NCBI GenBank assembly: GCA_900540945.1
Contig: UQHQ01000042.1
Span: forward strand, 1-14,365
Length of the DNA: 14,365 nucleotides
DNA from: an uncultured Collinsella sp.
GTDB taxonomy: Bacteria; Actinomycetota; Coriobacteriia; Coriobacteriales; Coriobacteriaceae
Direction of reading: 5' to 3'
Numbering within the stretch: the stretch's first letter is position 1; each line of letters opens with the position of its first letter. Under the pieces are notes generated by a model. That model was not told where the DNA came from, did not search any database, and saw nothing but the letters and a program-made list of their open reading frames with translations. Both the position numbers and the translations under genes were made by a program. This document shows, in pieces, positions 12,769-14,365 of the stretch.

Positions 12769-13323
12769 ATAGCTAAGTCTGATGACACCCGCATCAACGA
12801 CGAGATCACTGCATCTTCGTGCCGTTTGATTGGCGTCGATGGCTCTCAGCTCGGCCTGTTCGCCATCCGCGATGCCCAGCGCGTCGCTGACGATCAGGGT
12901 CTCGACCTGGTCGAGATCGCTCCCAACGCGGAGCCGCCGGTCTGCAAGGTCATGGACTACGGTAAGTTCAAGTACCAGCAGGCCATGAAGGCCAAGGCCG
13001 CTCGTAAGAATCAGTCCAAGGTCGAGGTCAAGGAAATGAAGTTCCGACCCAAGATCGACGTTGGCGATTACGAGACCAAGAAGGGCCACGTTCTGCGTTT
13101 CCTCAAGAAGGGCGCGCGCGTTAAGATCACCATCATGTTCCGCGGTCGTGAGATGGCTCACCCGGAGCAGGGTCTTAACGTTCTCGAGCGTCTCGCCGAG
13201 GATCTCAAGCCTTACGCTACGGTCGAGTCCAAGCCTAAGATGGAAGGCCGTAACATGCTTATGCTGCTCGCCCCGATTAAGGGCGCCTTTGATGAGGATA
13301 AAGCGGCAAGCGATACCAAGTAA
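12769..13323 (+). CDS. infC: Translation initiation factor IF-3
   Basis: A 184-residue IF3 that binds the 30S subunit, keeps it free of 50S and checks the start codon. Both domains are present: the N-terminal part with TRINDEI and RLIGVDGSQLG, the linker from KFKYQQ, and the C-terminal part with KEMKFRPKIDVGDYE, KITIMFRGREM and the end MLLAPIK. The start appears to be AUA at 12769: GGAGG (12756-12760) precedes it with an ideal 8-nt spacer, and the protein then begins AKSDDTRINDEI like other IF3s. An in-frame ATG at 12754 overlaps the Shine-Dalgarno and has only a T-run upstream. Rare start codons are typical of infC and allow IF3 to repress its own synthesis. rpmI follows 32 nt later. Confidence 0.95.
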   Translation: MAKSDDTRINDEITASSCRLIGVDGSQLGLFAIRDAQRVADDQGLDLVEIAPNAEPPVCKVMDYGKFKYQQAMKAKAARKNQSKVEVKEMKFRPKIDVGDYETKKGHVLRFLKKGARVKITIMFRGREMAHPEQGLNVLERLAEDLKPYATVESKPKMEGRNMLMLLAPIKGAFDEDKAASDTK

Positions 13324-13355
13324 CTAGTGTTCTGTAACCGATTAAGGAGTATTTC

Positions 13356-13547
13356 ATGCCTAAGATGAAGTCCCACAGCGGCACCAAGAAGCGTTTCCGC
13401 AAGACTGGTACCGGCAAGCTTATGCGCGCCAAGGCTTTCAAGAGCCACATCCTGAGCAAGAAGTCCACCAAGCGTAAGCGTGGCTTCCGTCAGGAGACCG
13501 AGATCGCCGCTGCCGACCGCAAGGTCATCAAGTCGCGTCTCGCCTAA
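13356..13547 (+). CDS. rpmI: 50S ribosomal protein bL35
   Basis: A 63-residue, strongly basic protein that begins MPKMKSHSGTKKRF and contains the family stretch KTGTGKLMRAKAFKSHIL and KSTKRKR. Length and sequence match bL35 throughout. AAGGAG stands 7 nt before ATG 13356. It lies between infC and rplT, the near-universal order, and should be co-transcribed and co-regulated with them. Codon use is strongly biased. Confidence 0.98.
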   Translation: MPKMKSHSGTKKRFRKTGTGKLMRAKAFKSHILSKKSTKRKRGFRQETEIAAADRKVIKSRLA

Positions 13548-13593
13548 GTTCGCGTTCCCGTTTTTCGTTTTACCGTCTAGGAGTTGATAGAAC

Positions 13594-13953
13594 ATGGCAC
13601 GTATTAAGCGCGCTGTTGCCGCCAAGAAGAAGCGCCGTACCGTTATGCACCGTGCGAAGGGTTACTACGGTGCCGCTTCGCGTACTTACAAGCATGCTAA
13701 AGAGCAGGTCCAGCACTCCCTGCAGTATCAGTATCGTGACCGCCGCAACAAGAAGCGCGAGATCCGCTCTCTCTGGATCACCCGCATCAACGCCGCCGCT
13801 CGCCTGAACGACATCTCTTACTCTCAGTTCATGCACGGCCTGAAGGTTGCCGGTATCGAGCTCGACCGCAAGGTCCTGGCTCAGATGGCTTACGAGGACA
13901 TCGAGTCCTTCAACGAGCTGGCTGCCATTGCCAAGAAGGCTCTCGAGGCCTAA
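13594..13953 (+). CDS. rplT: 50S ribosomal protein bL20
   Basis: A 119-residue basic protein that starts MARIKRAVAAKKKRR, continues with AKGYYGAASRTYK and the conserved RDRRNKKREIRSLWI, and ends with the globular domain that includes YSQFMHGLKVAGIELDRKVLA. This is a complete bL20, an early-assembly 23S rRNA-binding protein that in several bacteria represses its own operon. TAGGAG precedes ATG 13594 by 10 nt. It is the last gene of the operon, and a strong terminator follows 20 nt after the stop. Confidence 0.98.
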   Translation: MARIKRAVAAKKKRRTVMHRAKGYYGAASRTYKHAKEQVQHSLQYQYRDRRNKKREIRSLWITRINAAARLNDISYSQFMHGLKVAGIELDRKVLAQMAYEDIESFNELAAIAKKALEA

Positions 13954-13973
13954 TAGATTCTGTTGAATCGCTA

Positions 13974-14011
13974 GGGGAGTGTCGCACTGTGCGCGGCGCT
14001 CCCTCTTTTTT
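13974..14011 (+). terminator. Intrinsic terminator of the infC-rpmI-rplT operon
   Basis: GGGAGTGTCGC (13975-13985) pairs with the GCGGCGCTCCC region (to 14003), including two G-T wobbles, and TCTTTTTTAT follows. Confidence 0.85.
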
Positions 14012-14365
14012 ATCGAAAGCGCTGGTTTATATAGCAAAAGCGCGGGTAGATAGACGCTTACAGGTGACCGATCTTTATATATCTCTTAACCGAAGGGTCA
14101 TCATCTGATACGTGCGGTCTTGCTGCACTCGACTTTCTACTTCCAATATAGAAAGCCATAGATTGTGTAGGACTTGTGAAGAGTGGAATTGACGTCCCAC
14201 ATCGCTTCGCGGTCTGGCAATATATCTCCTTGCCGCGCGGCCCGGTCGAACCGGATGAGCCGCAAGGCGTGCACCTTGAGAACCGGATACTGCGAGGATG
14301 GACACATTCAGTGTCGCATCCGGGCAGACATCGAACCATTTGAAATGGTCTAACTTGGATTTGTT
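14012..14365. other. Stretch without a supported gene; hairpin-rich right end
   Basis: Base composition drops (A+T-richer from about 14020 to 14200). No ORF with a ribosome binding site and a recognisable product is visible on either strand. From 14228 onward three hairpins follow one another: CCTTGC/GCAAGG (14228-14267) enclosing CCGGT-CGA-ACCGG, then a 14-bp interrupted stem (14290-14327), then ACCATT-TGA-AATGGT (14335-14349). It could be a structured RNA or leader of a gene beyond the window. Confidence 0.4.

Noticed and set aside
14058..14339. 93-codon minus-strand ORF near the right edge
   Set aside because: No ribosome binding site, no recognisable family, and its composition does not resemble neighbouring genes; two other frames here are equally open.
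14176..14343. 56-codon plus-strand frame (GTG start, ... SGIDVPHRFAVWQY ...)
   Set aside because: Codon use looks plausible, but AGGA stands only 3 nt from the GTG, there is no ATG, and I recognise no family; it overlaps the stable hairpins.

Overview
The window looks like chromosomal DNA from a high-GC, actinobacterial-type gut anaerobe of the class Coriobacteriia, most likely Collinsella or a close relative. This is inferred from the GC-rich third positions, the long Rel, an infC-rpmI-rplT cluster with strong codon bias, and a RecJ fused to a RecQ-like helicase. No database search was possible, so the genus is an informed guess. Nearly all of it is ordinary chromosomal coding sequence; no phage, IS transposase or CRISPR array is visible.

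Left part (1-2738): a possible terminator tail and a long, nearly perfect inverted repeat (97-183) precede a tight two-gene unit. It consists of cutC (231-908) and a GalT/HIT-like protein of the DUF4931 type (912-1709), with the second gene's ribosome binding site inside the end of the first. A BASS-type (bile acid:sodium symporter family) transporter lies on the minus strand (1740-2738) and converges on them.

Centre (2739-9444): a divergent promoter region leads into a 1095-residue fusion of RecJ exonuclease and RecQ-like helicase (3013-6300). A 21-codon upstream ORF with its own Shine-Dalgarno overlaps its start. The bifunctional (p)ppGpp synthetase/hydrolase rel follows 15 nt later (6316-8676). 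After an 84-nt gap holding a perfect 12-bp hairpin comes an MBL-fold (metallo-beta-lactamase) hydrolase of the glyoxalase II type (8761-9444).

Right-centre (9445-12322): fructose-bisphosphate aldolase class II (9640-10506) has an extended -10 promoter and codon use typical of high expression. Behind it lie a 94-nt nested inverted repeat and a separate intrinsic terminator. Next come a transglutaminase-fold protein of unknown role (10763-12196) and tRNA-Leu(CAA) (12236-12322). The 3' end of this tRNA and its terminator are duplicated about 185 bp downstream, which marks a past tandem duplication or integration event.

Right part (12323-14365): the translation operon infC-rpmI-rplT (IF3, bL35, bL20) has a long leader ending in an attenuator-like terminator. 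The most notable detail is that infC appears to start at a non-canonical AUA codon (12769) behind a good GGAGG. A short leader ORF crosses the terminator and stops 5 nt before that AUA. The operon ends in a strong terminator (13974-14011). The last 350 nt carry no convincing gene but do contain a run of stable hairpins at the right edge.
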